The position numbers and the translations under genes are program-made. This document shows, in pieces, positions 8,082 to 16,368 of a stretch of DNA of 64,000 nt; the stretch's first letter is position 1, and every line of letters begins with the position of its first letter. The stretch is from Nonomuraea rubra. Lineage in GTDB: Bacteria > Actinomycetota > Actinomycetes > Streptosporangiales > Streptosporangiaceae. The stretch spans positions 789,001 to 853,000 of the forward strand of contig NZ_JACHMI010000001.1 in the NCBI RefSeq assembly GCF_014207985.1, written 5' to 3'. Under the pieces are notes generated by a model. That model was not told where the DNA came from, searched no databases, and worked only from the letters and a program-made list of their open reading frames with translations.

Positions 8082-9155
8082 TCAGCCGGTCAGCGACTTG
8101 AACAGGCTCGTCACGCCGATCGAGTCCAGGAGCGAGGTGGAGGTGCCGCCCGTCGAAACCGTGCCCGCGCAGAGTGCCGGGTAGCTGGCCAGCGTGCTCA
8201 GGATCTGGCTCACGCCGATGGCGTCCAGGAGCGTGGCCGGGCTCTGCGCCGGACTGGCCGCACCGGCGGCGGGAGAGCCGGCGGACGAAGCGGTGGACGA
8301 ACCGGTGGACGCGCCGGTGGAGGGGGAGGCGGCCGTCACGCAGGAGGCCGGAAGGCTGGTGGCGAGCGTTTCGAGATACCGGGCGATCTCCGAGGTGTCG
8401 ATGTCCGGCATGGGCGGCACCTCCGTGCCCGGGGCCGCCGTGGCGCGGGCGCACTCCAGCGCCCGGCCGATGAGGTCCTCGAAGATGGCCTGAACAGGAG
8501 AGACCGACGCCTCGCCCGCGTTCAGCGGGGCAGGGGCGAGGCTGGGCGCGGTGGACGCCGAGCCACCGGGAACCGTGGACACCGAGCCGCTCGGGGCGGC
8601 GGACGCGGAAGTACTCGGGGCGGCGGACGCGGAGGCCGAGGCTGAGGAGCTGGGGGCGGCGGACGGGCTCGGGTTGGCGCTCGCCGACAGGCTCGGACTG
8701 GGGCCGCCATACCCGGGCTGGCTCGGAATCGCCCCACCGGCCCCCGGCTGGCCTGTATCCGCGCCGTCACCGGCCCCCGGCTGGTACGTGGCGCCGTTCA
8801 GCGGCTGCCCCGGGAGGGCGTGCTGCGGCTCGTACGGCGCCGCGTACCGCGCCGCACCCCAAGGCATGACGTACGGCACGTACGGCACCGCCGGAACGGC
8901 AGGCGCCCCCGCGCCGGCCGAGAAGAACCCCTGTAGCCGGGACCCGGCGACGATCGTGTCCATCAGCCCCCTGATGTCATCGGCCGTGACGGTCCCGGCG
9001 AGCGGCGGGGGCGGCGACACGTTGATGCTGAACAGGTCGTGGTTGCTGCACTGGGCGGCGGGCTCGGGCTTGGGGTCGTCCGCGATCGCCGGTGCGGCGG
9101 TCGCGAGCAGGGCGGCGGAGGTGGCGGTGACGACGGCAACGGCATGCCGGTACAT
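8082..9155 (-). CDS. Secreted Ser/Ala/Pro-rich protein of unknown function
   Basis: No family recognised. The 357-residue product has a clear signal peptide (AVAVVTATSAALLATAAPAIA, cleavage near residue 25) and an AGGGAG ribosome site four bases before the ATG. A short folded-looking segment with a cysteine (AAQCSNHDLFSINVSPPPP) is followed by a Tyr/Pro/Gly-rich stretch, then a low-complexity Ser/Ala/Pro linker at roughly 140-205. Two more globular segments, each containing cysteine, flank a second Ser/Ala/Gly linker. The C-terminal part contains a duplicated motif LLD-IGV-----SL (LLDAIGVSQILSTL and LLDSIGVTSLFKSL). Four cysteines could form two disulfides. Probably a cell-wall or extracellular protein. 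Confidence 0.7.
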   Translation of the reverse strand: MYRHAVAVVTATSAALLATAAPAIADDPKPEPAAQCSNHDLFSINVSPPPPLAGTVTADDIRGLMDTIVAGSRLQGFFSAGAGAPAVPAVPYVPYVMPWGAARYAAPYEPQHALPGQPLNGATYQPGAGDGADTGQPGAGGAIPSQPGYGGPSPSLSASANPSPSAAPSSSASASASAAPSTSASAAPSGSVSTVPGGSASTAPSLAPAPLNAGEASVSPVQAIFEDLIGRALECARATAAPGTEVPPMPDIDTSEIARYLETLATSLPASCVTAASPSTGASTGSSTASSAGSPAAGAASPAQSPATLLDAIGVSQILSTLASYPALCAGTVSTGGTSTSLLDSIGVTSLFKSLTG

Positions 9156-9260
9156 GATGCTCCCTGAGGGTGATGATCCGGTTATCGCTGCGATCAGTAC
9201 CCTTAGTGGTGGTTCAATTACTTCATAGTTGGATCTAGCCCTCTTTACGCCGGGACTCCG

Positions 9261-9622
9261 TTGTCACGCTTCGTGAAATCGTTGAGGACCGCCGTCCTGG
9301 CGTGCGCGCTCCCCACCACGACCTGCGCGGAGCGCAAGGCCGGGAACGGCAACGTCAAGCAGGCCAGCACCTACTTCGACGCGGTCGTCACCTGCCTGGA
9401 GACGACGTGGGAGAACCACTTCACCGACGCCGGCCTGACCTATGGCAAGGTGAACGTGAAACACGTCACCAAGTTCCCCAAGAAGTGGTGCGGCATGGAG
9501 ACGGACAAGGACGACTCCCAGGCTTTGTACTGTGCCAAGAACCGCACCCTGCGACGTGTCTGGGCGTCGCCTTCATCAAGAGCGTCTGGCCGCTGAAGGG
9601 CCGCACGTCCAAGGTGGCCTGA
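9261..9622 (+). pseudogene. Remnant of a neutral zinc metallopeptidase (YpfJ-like)
   Basis: The frame from TTG 9261 encodes a segment resembling the N-terminal part of actinobacterial neutral zinc metallopeptidases (TYFDAVVTCLETTWENHFT, VKHVTKFPKKWCGM, SQALYCAKNRTL). It then loses similarity near 9550. From 9557 a different frame encodes CLGVAFIKSVWPLKGRTS, which resembles the C-terminal part of the same family, and stops at 9622. The catalytic HExxH region expected between them is missing. The simplest reading is an internal deletion of several hundred bases with a frame change. An alternative is a small secreted orphan protein of 111 residues. Confidence 0.62.
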
Positions 9623-9628
9623 AGAACC

Positions 9629-9660
9629 CCCCCGCGGCGGCCGCCCGGTCGCCGCGGGGG
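9629..9660. terminator. Strong GC hairpin
   Basis: Perfect 11-base inverted repeat (CCCCCGCGGCG / CGCCGCGGGGG) with a 10-base loop just after the metallopeptidase remnant stop. There is no U-tract, as is usual in actinomycetes. Confidence 0.65.
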
Positions 9661-9683
9661 CATCGGCCGGAAGGAGCCGAAGC

Positions 9684-10241
9684 ATGCGCCAGTTCCTCGC
9701 CTTCCTGTTAACCGCACTCGCCTTCGTCACGGCCTGCGGCGATCCCGCGCCCGTGAACCCGGCCCTCCGCACCGAACTGCTCGCCATGCTCAAACTGGAC
9801 CAGGAGGTCAGAACCCTGGACGCGTCCCAGGAGGACTGGGACCGCGTGGAGAAGGCGAACACCGACCGCATGCGCCAGATCCTCGACCAGCACGGCTGGC
9901 CCGGCTACGAACTGGTCGGCAAGGACGGCGCGCAGGCCGCCTGGGCGCTCATCCAGCACGCCGACCGCGACCTGGAGCTGCAGAAGCGCGGCCTGGAGCT
10001 GATGCGGCGGGCCGCCGACGAGGGCGACGCCGACCCGTCCGACCTGGCCTTCCTCGTGGACAGGGTGCGCGTGGCGGAGAAAAAGCCGCAGGTGTACGGC
10101 ACTCAGTGGGAGACCGATCCGCAGGGCAAGTGGCGGCCGCGCACCCCCATCGAGGACGAGGCGAAGGTGGACGAGCGGCGGGCCGGCGTCGGGTTGAAGC
10201 CCCTGAACGAGTATCTCGAGGAGCTCAAATCGGCACAGTGA
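9684..10241 (+). CDS. Lipoprotein with DUF6624-type domain
   Basis: 185-residue exported protein. The signal ends in a lipobox (V-T-A-C, Cys18), so it is probably anchored to the outer face of the membrane. The rest matches the DUF6624 pattern: LDQEVRTL, VEKANTDRMRQILDQHGWPGYELVGKDGAQAAWALIQHADRDLELQKR, a Leu-rich helix, then PQVYGTQW. AGGAG lies upstream of the ATG. Codon 9 is TTA, a rare leucine codon in such genomes. Function of the domain is unknown; its position after a decayed peptidase gene gives no further clue. Confidence 0.75.
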   Translation: MRQFLAFLLTALAFVTACGDPAPVNPALRTELLAMLKLDQEVRTLDASQEDWDRVEKANTDRMRQILDQHGWPGYELVGKDGAQAAWALIQHADRDLELQKRGLELMRRAADEGDADPSDLAFLVDRVRVAEKKPQVYGTQWETDPQGKWRPRTPIEDEAKVDERRAGVGLKPLNEYLEELKSAQ

Positions 10242-10289
10242 CTCTCAGGATATATTGAAGCGCTGTTACATCGCTGAGAGGAGCCCTCG

Positions 10290-11258
10290 TTGTATCCCCC
10301 GATCGAACCGTACGAGCACGGCATGCTCGACGTCGGCGACGGCAACCTCGTCTACTGGGAGGTCTGCGGCAATCCCGACGGCAAGCCGGCCGTGGTCGTG
10401 CACGGCGGGCCGGGCTCGGGCTGCTCCACCGGCTCGCGCCGCGTGTTCGACCCGGAACGTTTCCGCATCGTCCTGTTCGACCAGCGCAACTGCGGCCGCA
10501 GCCGCCCGCACGCCAGTGACCCGGCCACCGACCTGACGAACAACACCACCCGGCACCTGATCGCCGACATGGAGCTGCTGCGCGAGCACCTCGGCATCGA
10601 CCAGTGGCTGCTGTACGGCGGGTCGTGGGGCTCGACGCTGATCCTGGCCTACGCCGAGACCCATCCCGAACGCGTGTCGGAGATCGTCATCCCCGCCGTC
10701 ACGATGACACGCCGCTCGGAGATCGAGTGGCTCTACCGCGGCGTCGGCAGGTTCTTCCCCGAGGAGCAGGAGCGGTTCGTGCGGGGGGTGCCCGAGGCCG
10801 ATCGCGACGGGGACGTCTTCCAGGTGCTGGCCGCCTACTCGCGGCTGCTGTCCGACCCCGACCAGCGGGTCCGCGAGAAGGCCGCCCAGGACTGGGTGAC
10901 CTGGGAGGACGCGGTCATCTCCCAGGAGGCCAACGGCAAGCCCAACGCCTACAGCGACCGTCCGGGCGACGCCGTCATGGCCCTGGTCCGCATCTGCGCG
11001 CACTACTTCTCCAACGGCGCCTGGCTGGAGGAGGGCGAGCTGCTGCGGAACGCGGGACGGCTGGCCGGCATCCCCGGCGCGCTGGTCCACGGGCGCCTGG
11101 ACATGGGCGGCCCGCTCCAGACGGCATGGGAGCTGACCAGGGCCTGGCCGGACGCCGAGCTGCACGTGGTGGGGGACTCCGGGCACACGGGCAGCGAGAC
11201 GTTCAGGAAGGTGCTCCAGGAGGCCATCGAGAGGTTCTCTCCGGCCAAGGAGGGGTGA
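10290..11258 (+). CDS. pip: Proline iminopeptidase (alpha/beta hydrolase, S33)
   Basis: Cytosolic enzyme that removes N-terminal proline from peptides. The 322-residue protein carries the oxyanion motif HGGPGSG near residue 39, DQRNCGRS, and the nucleophile elbow GGSWGS. Asp and His of the triad fall in HGRLDMG and GDSGHTG near the C-terminus. These are the standard S33 iminopeptidase signatures. The start is TTG (10290) after GAGAGGAG; a more internal ATG would remove conserved N-terminal residues. It stands alone with a short AT-rich promoter-like segment (AGGATATATTG) upstream. Confidence 0.93.
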   Translation: MYPPIEPYEHGMLDVGDGNLVYWEVCGNPDGKPAVVVHGGPGSGCSTGSRRVFDPERFRIVLFDQRNCGRSRPHASDPATDLTNNTTRHLIADMELLREHLGIDQWLLYGGSWGSTLILAYAETHPERVSEIVIPAVTMTRRSEIEWLYRGVGRFFPEEQERFVRGVPEADRDGDVFQVLAAYSRLLSDPDQRVREKAAQDWVTWEDAVISQEANGKPNAYSDRPGDAVMALVRICAHYFSNGAWLEEGELLRNAGRLAGIPGALVHGRLDMGGPLQTAWELTRAWPDAELHVVGDSGHTGSETFRKVLQEAIERFSPAKEG

Positions 11259-11524
11259 ACCCGCGGCTCGCGATCATCTCTGGGGTTTGGACGGTGCCCC
11301 TGGTGACCATCGCCTCGCCGTCGGACGACTCCGTACGGGTGAGCCGCGGGTTCGCAGGCTGGCAGGCGGACAGGGCGCGGCGAGGCGCCGCCAGCAGCAT
11401 CGCCACCCCTTGTCCGCTCGCTGACCTGCCGTAACCGTAGCCGGGCGGCCCATTCGGCCACCACCTATTTAGCGTTGCGGCCAGCGCGTGTTCATCTTCT
11501 TTGTCTGGACGTGTCGGCAGGGGT
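11259..11524. other. Convergent intergenic region, 266 bases
   Basis: Lies between the 3' ends of the iminopeptidase and Lrp/AsnC genes. Small GC hairpins (for example GGCCCATTCGGCC at about 11449) are present, but I see no convincing gene, repeat or strong terminator. Confidence 0.4.
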
Positions 11525-12025
11525 TCAGCGTTTGCGGGCGGTGCGCGGGCGGGAAGGCCGCTCCGGTGGCAGCACCTCCACCGACGTCTTGCGGATGTGG
11601 TCGTAGACCAGCGAGGTGCGTACGTCCGCGATGTTGCGGTGCCGCGAGACGTGGTCGAGCACGAAGTCGCGCAGATGCCCGGCGTCCCGCACCCCGACCT
11701 GGATGATGAAGTCGTCACCGCCCGAGACGACGAACACGGCCAGCGTCTCCGGCAACGCGGCCACGTAGTCGCGGAACCCCTCCACGGCCTCGCGGATCTT
11801 GGGGTGCAGGCGCACGTTGATCAGCGCCTGCACCGGCCGGCCGATCGCGTCGAGGTTGACCTCGGCGTGGAAGCCCTCGATGACGCCGGACGAGCGCAGC
11901 GACCGCACCCGCTCCAGGCAGGTCGAGGGCGCGATGCCGAGGTGCTCGGCCAGCTCGCGGTTGGTCTGGCGGCCGTCGCGCTGCAACTCGGCGAGAATCG
12001 CCGTATCAAGTTCGTCCACGTGCAC
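11525..12025 (-). CDS. Lrp/AsnC family transcriptional regulator
   Basis: 166-residue feast/famine regulator. The N-terminal helix-turn-helix (LDTAILAELQRDGRQTNRELAEHLGIAPSTCLERVRSL) is followed by the RAM ligand/oligomerisation domain (ALINVRLHP ... VSGGDDFIIQVGVRDAGHLRDFVLDHV). The basic C-terminal tail (PRTARKR) is extra. The divergent intergenic region has a clean inverted repeat, and the opposite gene encodes a DUF2000 protein, a frequent partner of Lrp genes in actinobacteria. Amino-acid effector unknown. Confidence 0.92.
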   Translation of the reverse strand: MHVDELDTAILAELQRDGRQTNRELAEHLGIAPSTCLERVRSLRSSGVIEGFHAEVNLDAIGRPVQALINVRLHPKIREAVEGFRDYVAALPETLAVFVVSGGDDFIIQVGVRDAGHLRDFVLDHVSRHRNIADVRTSLVYDHIRKTSVEVLPPERPSRPRTARKR

Positions 12026-12038
12026 ATCGTGGCACGTC

Positions 12039-12059
12039 TTTCCGAATTTTCTTCGGAAA
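12039..12059. promoter_or_regulatory. Probable Lrp/AsnC operator
   Basis: Perfect eight-base arms TTTCCGAA and TTCGGAAA separated by five bases, 14 bases upstream of the Lrp start and about 75 bases before the DUF2000 start. It suits autoregulation and divergent control. Confidence 0.65.
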
Positions 12060-12133
12060 TACCGCTTCCTGGTTGGTGGAACGGCGGCCTAGGTGTGAAC
12101 CTTCTGGCACAACTTCGGAGGAGGGATCCGTCG

Positions 12134-12586
12134 ATGACCGTGCTGGACGAGCTCGAACGCCGTACCGATCTGCCCACCAAGGAGCTCGCGGTCAAGTGGG
12201 TGATCGTGATCGACCGCGACCTGCCCAGAGGACTGCAGGCCAACGCCGCGGCCTGCCTGGCCGCCTCCGTCGGGGTCGCCGTGCCGGCGATCGTCGGGTC
12301 GGGCGGCGTGGACGGCTCCGGGCTCCCGCACGCCGGGCTGCCGTGGACGGGCTGCACGGTGCTGGGGGCGCCGGCCGCGATCGTGAGCCGGATCAGGAAG
12401 GACGCCGCCGCCGAGCCCGGGCTGGTGGTGACCGACATGGCGGCCATCGCGCAGCGGACCAACGTCTACGACGACTATCTGGCCGAGCTGGCACGCACGG
12501 AGGAGCCGCCGTACTACGCGGTCAGCCTCTTCGGCCCCCGGGCGATCGTCGAACGGCTCACGGGGCGGCTGCCGCTGCTCCGGTGA
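12134..12586 (+). CDS. DUF2000 family protein
   Basis: 150-residue cytosolic protein. KWVIVIDRDLPRGLQANAAACLAASVG and the following hydrophobic strand (VPAIVGSG) match the DUF2000 domain, which has the peptidyl-tRNA hydrolase 2-like fold. The C-terminal part (VTDMAAIAQRTNVYDDYLAEL) is also typical. GGAGGAGGG lies 9 bases before the ATG. The longer open frame upstream has no family similarity, so I do not use it. The divergent Lrp regulator probably controls it. Biochemical function has not been established for the family as far as I know. Confidence 0.82.
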   Translation: MTVLDELERRTDLPTKELAVKWVIVIDRDLPRGLQANAAACLAASVGVAVPAIVGSGGVDGSGLPHAGLPWTGCTVLGAPAAIVSRIRKDAAAEPGLVVTDMAAIAQRTNVYDDYLAELARTEEPPYYAVSLFGPRAIVERLTGRLPLLR

Positions 12587-12591
12587 GCCCT

Positions 12592-13221
12592 CTACAGCAG
12601 CCTGGCAGCCAGGAGGACGGCGAAGACGATCAGCGCCGCCCCGCACGCCGCCTCCAGCACCCGTACGGCCACCGGAGGCAACGCCCTGCGCAGCACGGCG
12701 ATGAGCCCCGCCGAGACGAAGCACCAGGCCAGGGAGGACGTCATGAACCCGGCGAAGAACACAGCCAGGCTCCCGGCCCCCGCGTCCTCACCCAGCACGG
12801 CCCCGACCGCCCCGGCCGCCCCCGACCAGTACACGACGTTCCAGGGATTGCCCAGCGACATGGCGGCGCCGACCGCGACCGCACCCCGGCTGGACCGCCC
12901 ACCCGCGACCGCCCCCGCCGCCTCGGGGCCGGGCCGGGGGAAGGCGGCGTCGCGCAGGCCGGTCAGCCCGAGCCAGGCGAGCAGCACGCACCCGGCGACC
13001 GTGAGCGGCACCCGCAGCACGGGGACCGCGAACAGAGCCCCCACGCCCGCCAGCCCGAGCACCGCCCACACGGCGTCCCCCGCCAGCGACCCGGCCTGCA
13101 CCGCGAACGCCGGCCCGAACCCGCCCCGCACCCCCCTGCGCAACGACTCGCTGAACACCGCACCGGGCGCCGCGTTGAACACCAGCCCGATCCAGAGGGC
13201 CAGCGTGAAGATCTCGGACAT
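12592..13221 (-). CDS. LysE family translocator
   Basis: 209-residue membrane exporter with six predicted helices. LysE/RhtB members export amino acids or related small molecules. The opening LALWIGLVFNAAPGAVFSESLRRGVRGGF contains the family's conserved Pro-Gly and Gly-Arg-Gly elements, and MSLGNPWNVVYWSGAAGAV is the conserved NP loop of helix 4. ATG at 13221 is preceded by a GAGTGA-like site. It is the last gene of a minus-strand run MFS-MDMPI-AraC-LysE, 38 bases after the AraC gene, which may sense the exported compound. Confidence 0.88.
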   Translation of the reverse strand: MSEIFTLALWIGLVFNAAPGAVFSESLRRGVRGGFGPAFAVQAGSLAGDAVWAVLGLAGVGALFAVPVLRVPLTVAGCVLLAWLGLTGLRDAAFPRPGPEAAGAVAGGRSSRGAVAVGAAMSLGNPWNVVYWSGAAGAVGAVLGEDAGAGSLAVFFAGFMTSSLAWCFVSAGLIAVLRRALPPVAVRVLEAACGAALIVFAVLLAARLL

Positions 13222-13259
13222 GGCGTTCACTCTGTCGGCGGGCGTCGTACGGCGTCTTG

Positions 13260-14087
13260 TCAGATGTTGATGGCCCGGTAGCGCCCGGGCGTGATGGCGT
13301 ACGCGGCGGTGAAGTGCCGGTGGAAGTGGGCCTGGTCGGCGAACCCCAGCCCGTGCGCCACCTCCGCGACCGCCAGCCCGCCACGCAGCCGCCGGCGCCC
13401 CTCGGCCAGCCTGGCCTGCAGATGCCACGCGTACGGCGGGCAGCCCGTGGCCCGGGTGAAGGAGCGGACCAGATGCTCCCGGGACATCCCGGCCTCACCG
13501 GCGAGGTCGGCCAGCCGCGGCGCGCTGGACAGGTCGTCCCGCAGCCGCTCCAGCACGGCGGCGATCCTGGCATCCCCCGGCTCCGGCCCCGGGGACCGGC
13601 GGGCCAGGCCGGGAGCGGCGAGGTCGAGCAGCCGCAGCAGCACGAGCGTCAGCCGCTCCTCGACCAGAGCGAGCACCTCACCCCCACCGAGACAGTCGCT
13701 CCCAGAAGGATCGCCCCCCGTCACGGCCAGGTGGCGGGCCGCCCGGAGCAGTTCCCGCCGCAGCTGAGGAGCCCGGACGACGGGCCGCGAGAAGTCCGGA
13801 GCCGCCCCGCCGACCAGCCCTCCGACCACACCCGGCGGCACGTACCAGCTCACACAGGTGAACGCCACCCCCTCACCCGTCCGCGTCGTGCAGGACTGCA
13901 CCTGGCCGGGGTTGTACGCGGTCACCTCGTCCAGATCCACCTCGAACGAGGCCCGATCCAGCCGCACCCGCTCCCGCCCGCTGACGTTGACACTGATGAC
14001 GTACTCGTCATGGCTGTGCCGGGCGAACCCCCCGGACGCCGGCGTGACGACGGCGAGCTGGGTGCCGTTCACGTCCCTGACCTGCAT
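13260..14087 (-). CDS. AraC family transcriptional regulator
   Basis: 275-residue activator. The N-terminal cupin-like ligand domain (HSHDEYVISVNVSGRERV) is followed by two helix-turn-helices at the C-terminus (PRLADLAGEAGMSREHLVRSFTRATGCPPYAWHLQARLAEGRRRL and VAEVAHGLGFADQAHFHRHFTAAYAITPGRYR). It sits between the MDMPI gene (15-base gap) and the LysE gene (38-base gap) on the same strand. AraC/LysE pairs of this type often couple sensing with export, which is inference here. Confidence 0.92.
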   Translation of the reverse strand: MQVRDVNGTQLAVVTPASGGFARHSHDEYVISVNVSGRERVRLDRASFEVDLDEVTAYNPGQVQSCTTRTGEGVAFTCVSWYVPPGVVGGLVGGAAPDFSRPVVRAPQLRRELLRAARHLAVTGGDPSGSDCLGGGEVLALVEERLTLVLLRLLDLAAPGLARRSPGPEPGDARIAAVLERLRDDLSSAPRLADLAGEAGMSREHLVRSFTRATGCPPYAWHLQARLAEGRRRLRGGLAVAEVAHGLGFADQAHFHRHFTAAYAITPGRYRAINI

Positions 14088-14102
14088 GCCCGCCAGATTA
14101 GG

Positions 14103-14903
14103 TCATATGGGGGGAACCAGCTCGAAGTAGCGATCGAGCACGCCCTTGTCCCCCCGCACGGCCAGCGCGCCGGACGGGATCCGCTGCCACAGGAACAACA
14201 TGAGATCCGAGGCCGTGCCCGCCAGCTCGACCTCGAAATCGGCCCCGTCGCCCACGCGTACGTGCTCCCCGTCGAACCGCACCACCCACTCGCCCGGCCC
14301 GTCGGTCCGCAGGAAGCGGAAGCGCTCGCCCGCTCCCGGCGGCGCCGACGCCCAGGCCCGCCGGGCCGGCGCCATCACCTCGAACGTCTGCGTGATGGCG
14401 TCCACCGCGATCTCCTCGTGGATGGGGCCGGCCGCGCCGACGGCGTTCTCGGCGTCCCAGCGGTGCACGGCGGCCTCGATGGTCTGCATCCGCAGCCAGA
14501 ACCCGACCGTCTGCTCCCGCGACCAGGTCCACGCGGGATCGTCCGGCGAACGTTCCCTGAACAGCGCTTCGAGCCGGCCGGCGCCCTCCTCGAAGGCGTC
14601 CAGCAGGGTCGCCGGGATGGGCCCGGGAGTCGGGTTCCTGCCGTGGACCGGCCAGCCCGCCGTGTCGGGCGGGAACTCCGTCCTGCCCAGCTCGGCGGGG
14701 TCCGGGGGCTCGTCGAGCCGGTCCCTGATGATGGCGGTCACGAACCGGTGCACCGCGGCCAGGTGGAACACCAGATCGGACATGGTCCACTCGGGACAGG
14801 ACGGCACGAAGGGCGCGTCGCCCGCCTCAGCGGCCTCGCGGGCGGCGGCGTGGAAGGCGCGTACTTCCCGGTGGAAATGTGCGGCAGCATCCATGGACCT
14901 CAC
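14103..14903 (-). CDS. Maleylpyruvate isomerase family (MDMPI/DinB-like) mycothiol-dependent protein
   Basis: 266-residue protein. The N-terminal four-helix DinB/MDMPI domain contains the metal-ligand pattern (SCPEWTMSDLVFHLAAVHRFVTAII and TIEAAVHRWDAE, with the His ligands). The C-terminal domain is the MDMPI_C sterol-carrier-like fold (FRFLRTDGPGEWVVRFDG ... GTASDLMLFLWQRIP). Such enzymes use mycothiol, a thiol of actinomycetes. The GTG at 14903 shares GTGA with the stop of the MFS gene, so the two are probably translationally coupled; an ATG three codons later is the alternative start. Confidence 0.85.
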   Translation of the reverse strand: MRSMDAAAHFHREVRAFHAAAREAAEAGDAPFVPSCPEWTMSDLVFHLAAVHRFVTAIIRDRLDEPPDPAELGRTEFPPDTAGWPVHGRNPTPGPIPATLLDAFEEGAGRLEALFRERSPDDPAWTWSREQTVGFWLRMQTIEAAVHRWDAENAVGAAGPIHEEIAVDAITQTFEVMAPARRAWASAPPGAGERFRFLRTDGPGEWVVRFDGEHVRVGDGADFEVELAGTASDLMLFLWQRIPSGALAVRGDKGVLDRYFELVPPI

Positions 14904-16081
14904 TGTGCCGCACGCCGGAGATCGACCTCCATCGGTTTACGCCGTCCGCGCAACCCGGCGATCCCGGCGACGGCCAGCGCGAGCCCCACCAGCCCGGCGC
15001 TCACCCACAGCGGCGACCGGAACCCGAGCCCGGCCTCGATGGCCAGGCCGCCCAGCCCGGGGCCGAGGGTGGCGCCCACGTTGAACGCCGCCGTGGCGAA
15101 GGCGCCGCCCAGGGTGGGGGCGCCGGTGGCGGCGTACAGGACCTGCGAGATCAGCGTGGACCCGACCGCGAACGACAGCGTGCCCTGGACGAGGACCAGC
15201 CCGATCGCCGGCCCGGCAGCCCCGGCCGCCAGCGCGAACGCGGCCCAGCCGGCCGCCAGCGCCACCCCGCCGGCCACCATCAGCGGCACGGGCCGCCGGT
15301 CGGCGATCCGGCCGCCGATCGTCACCCCGGCGAACGAGCCGAGCCCGAACAGTGCGAGCATCGCCGGCATCCAGGAGGAGCCGATCCCGCTGACGCCGGT
15401 GAGCACCGGCGCGAGGTAGGTGAAGGTGCAGAAGGTGGCCCCGTTCACCAGGGCGCCGAGCACCAGGAGCAGCACGAGCCGGGGCCGCCGCAACGCCCGC
15501 ACCTCGCCCCGCACGCTCCCCGCACCCCCGTCAGGGGCTCCGCCGGGCACGGACTTCAGGACCGCGAGGATGGCCGGCACCAGCGCCAGCGCCACCGCCC
15601 AGAACGCCGACCGCCACCCCCACAGCTCGCCGAGCAGCGCCCCGCCGGGCACCCCGGCGACGCAGGCGATGGTCACCCCGCCCAGCAGGACGGAGGTGGC
15701 GCGCCCCTTGGCGTCCGCGGGCGCCAGGGCGACGGCGGTCGCCATGGCCACGGCCAGGAACCCGGCGTTGGCCAGCGCCGCCAGGACGCGGGTCACGACC
15801 AGCACCTCGTAGCTGGTGGTGACCGCGCCGACGACGTGCGCGGCGAGGAAGACGAGAAGGAAGGCGAGCAGCGCGGCCCGCCTGGACAGCCGCAGGCTCA
15901 GGGCGGCCATCAGCGGCGCCCCCACCACCATCCCGGCGGCGAACGCCGAGGTCAGCAGCCCCGCGGCGGGAATGGACACGCCCAGGTCGCGGGCGATGGC
16001 GGGCACGAGCCCGGACAACATGAACTCGGACGTGCCCTGGGCGAAGACCGCCAGCCCGAGCAGGTAGACAGCGAAAGGCAT
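14900..16081 (-). CDS. MFS transporter, chloramphenicol-efflux (Cmx/CmrA) type
   Basis: 393-residue drug:proton antiporter of the DHA1 group with twelve helices. LAVFAQGTSEFMLSGLVPAIARDLGVS is the characteristic N-terminal sequence of Cmx/CmlR and sugar-efflux relatives, and GALLGELWGWRSAFWAVALAL is the motif-C region with its conserved glycines. ATG at 16081 has GAGAG upstream; a longer frame adds 25 unlikely residues. It is first in the operon with MDMPI, AraC and LysE genes. Actual chloramphenicol resistance is possible but not demonstrated by sequence. Confidence 0.85.
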   Translation of the reverse strand: MPFAVYLLGLAVFAQGTSEFMLSGLVPAIARDLGVSIPAAGLLTSAFAAGMVVGAPLMAALSLRLSRRAALLAFLLVFLAAHVVGAVTTSYEVLVVTRVLAALANAGFLAVAMATAVALAPADAKGRATSVLLGGVTIACVAGVPGGALLGELWGWRSAFWAVALALVPAILAVLKSVPGGAPDGGAGSVRGEVRALRRPRLVLLLVLGALVNGATFCTFTYLAPVLTGVSGIGSSWMPAMLALFGLGSFAGVTIGGRIADRRPVPLMVAGGVALAAGWAAFALAAGAAGPAIGLVLVQGTLSFAVGSTLISQVLYAATGAPTLGGAFATAAFNVGATLGPGLGGLAIEAGLGFRSPLWVSAGLVGLALAVAGIAGLRGRRKPMEVDLRRAAQ

Positions 16082-16368
16082 CAGAGAGCTCTCACAGGAC
16101 GGCGGGCAGGCCGGCAGACCGGTCCCGCTCGCGATGGAACAGCCCGGCGCGACCACGCGAGAAGCGCGTCAAGCGGCTCAGGCTGGAATGGCCCGTGACA
16201 CGGTGATCCGGATGGCGAGAGCGCCCATGGAGAACACCCGCCTCAAGCGGCGGGGAGGCAGCGCGGAACAGCCACCGGACGACCGGTGGCTAGCGTCTTG
16301 ACGCCTCAGGGCTGGACATGAGCGTCAATTTAGCATGGACGCGACGGTGGAGCGCTAGGAGAAAACCC
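16082..16368. other. Divergent intergenic region, 287 bases
   Basis: Contains a perfect 8-base hairpin (GCCACCGG-acga-CCGGTGGC, 16271-16290) and an inverted repeat TTGACGC ... GCGTCAA (16298-16304 and 16322-16328) just upstream of the HAD gene. The hairpin could be a leader or attenuator and the inverted repeat an operator. No known riboswitch motif was recognised. Confidence 0.4.

Noticed and set aside
16082..16368. Possible riboswitch before the dehalogenase gene
   Set aside because: Only a simple hairpin and an inverted repeat are visible; no conserved aptamer core is recognisable.
16318..16368. Upstream in-frame start for the dehalogenase
   Set aside because: The downstream ATG has a strong AGGAGA site, and the added 17 residues are basic and unlike the family.
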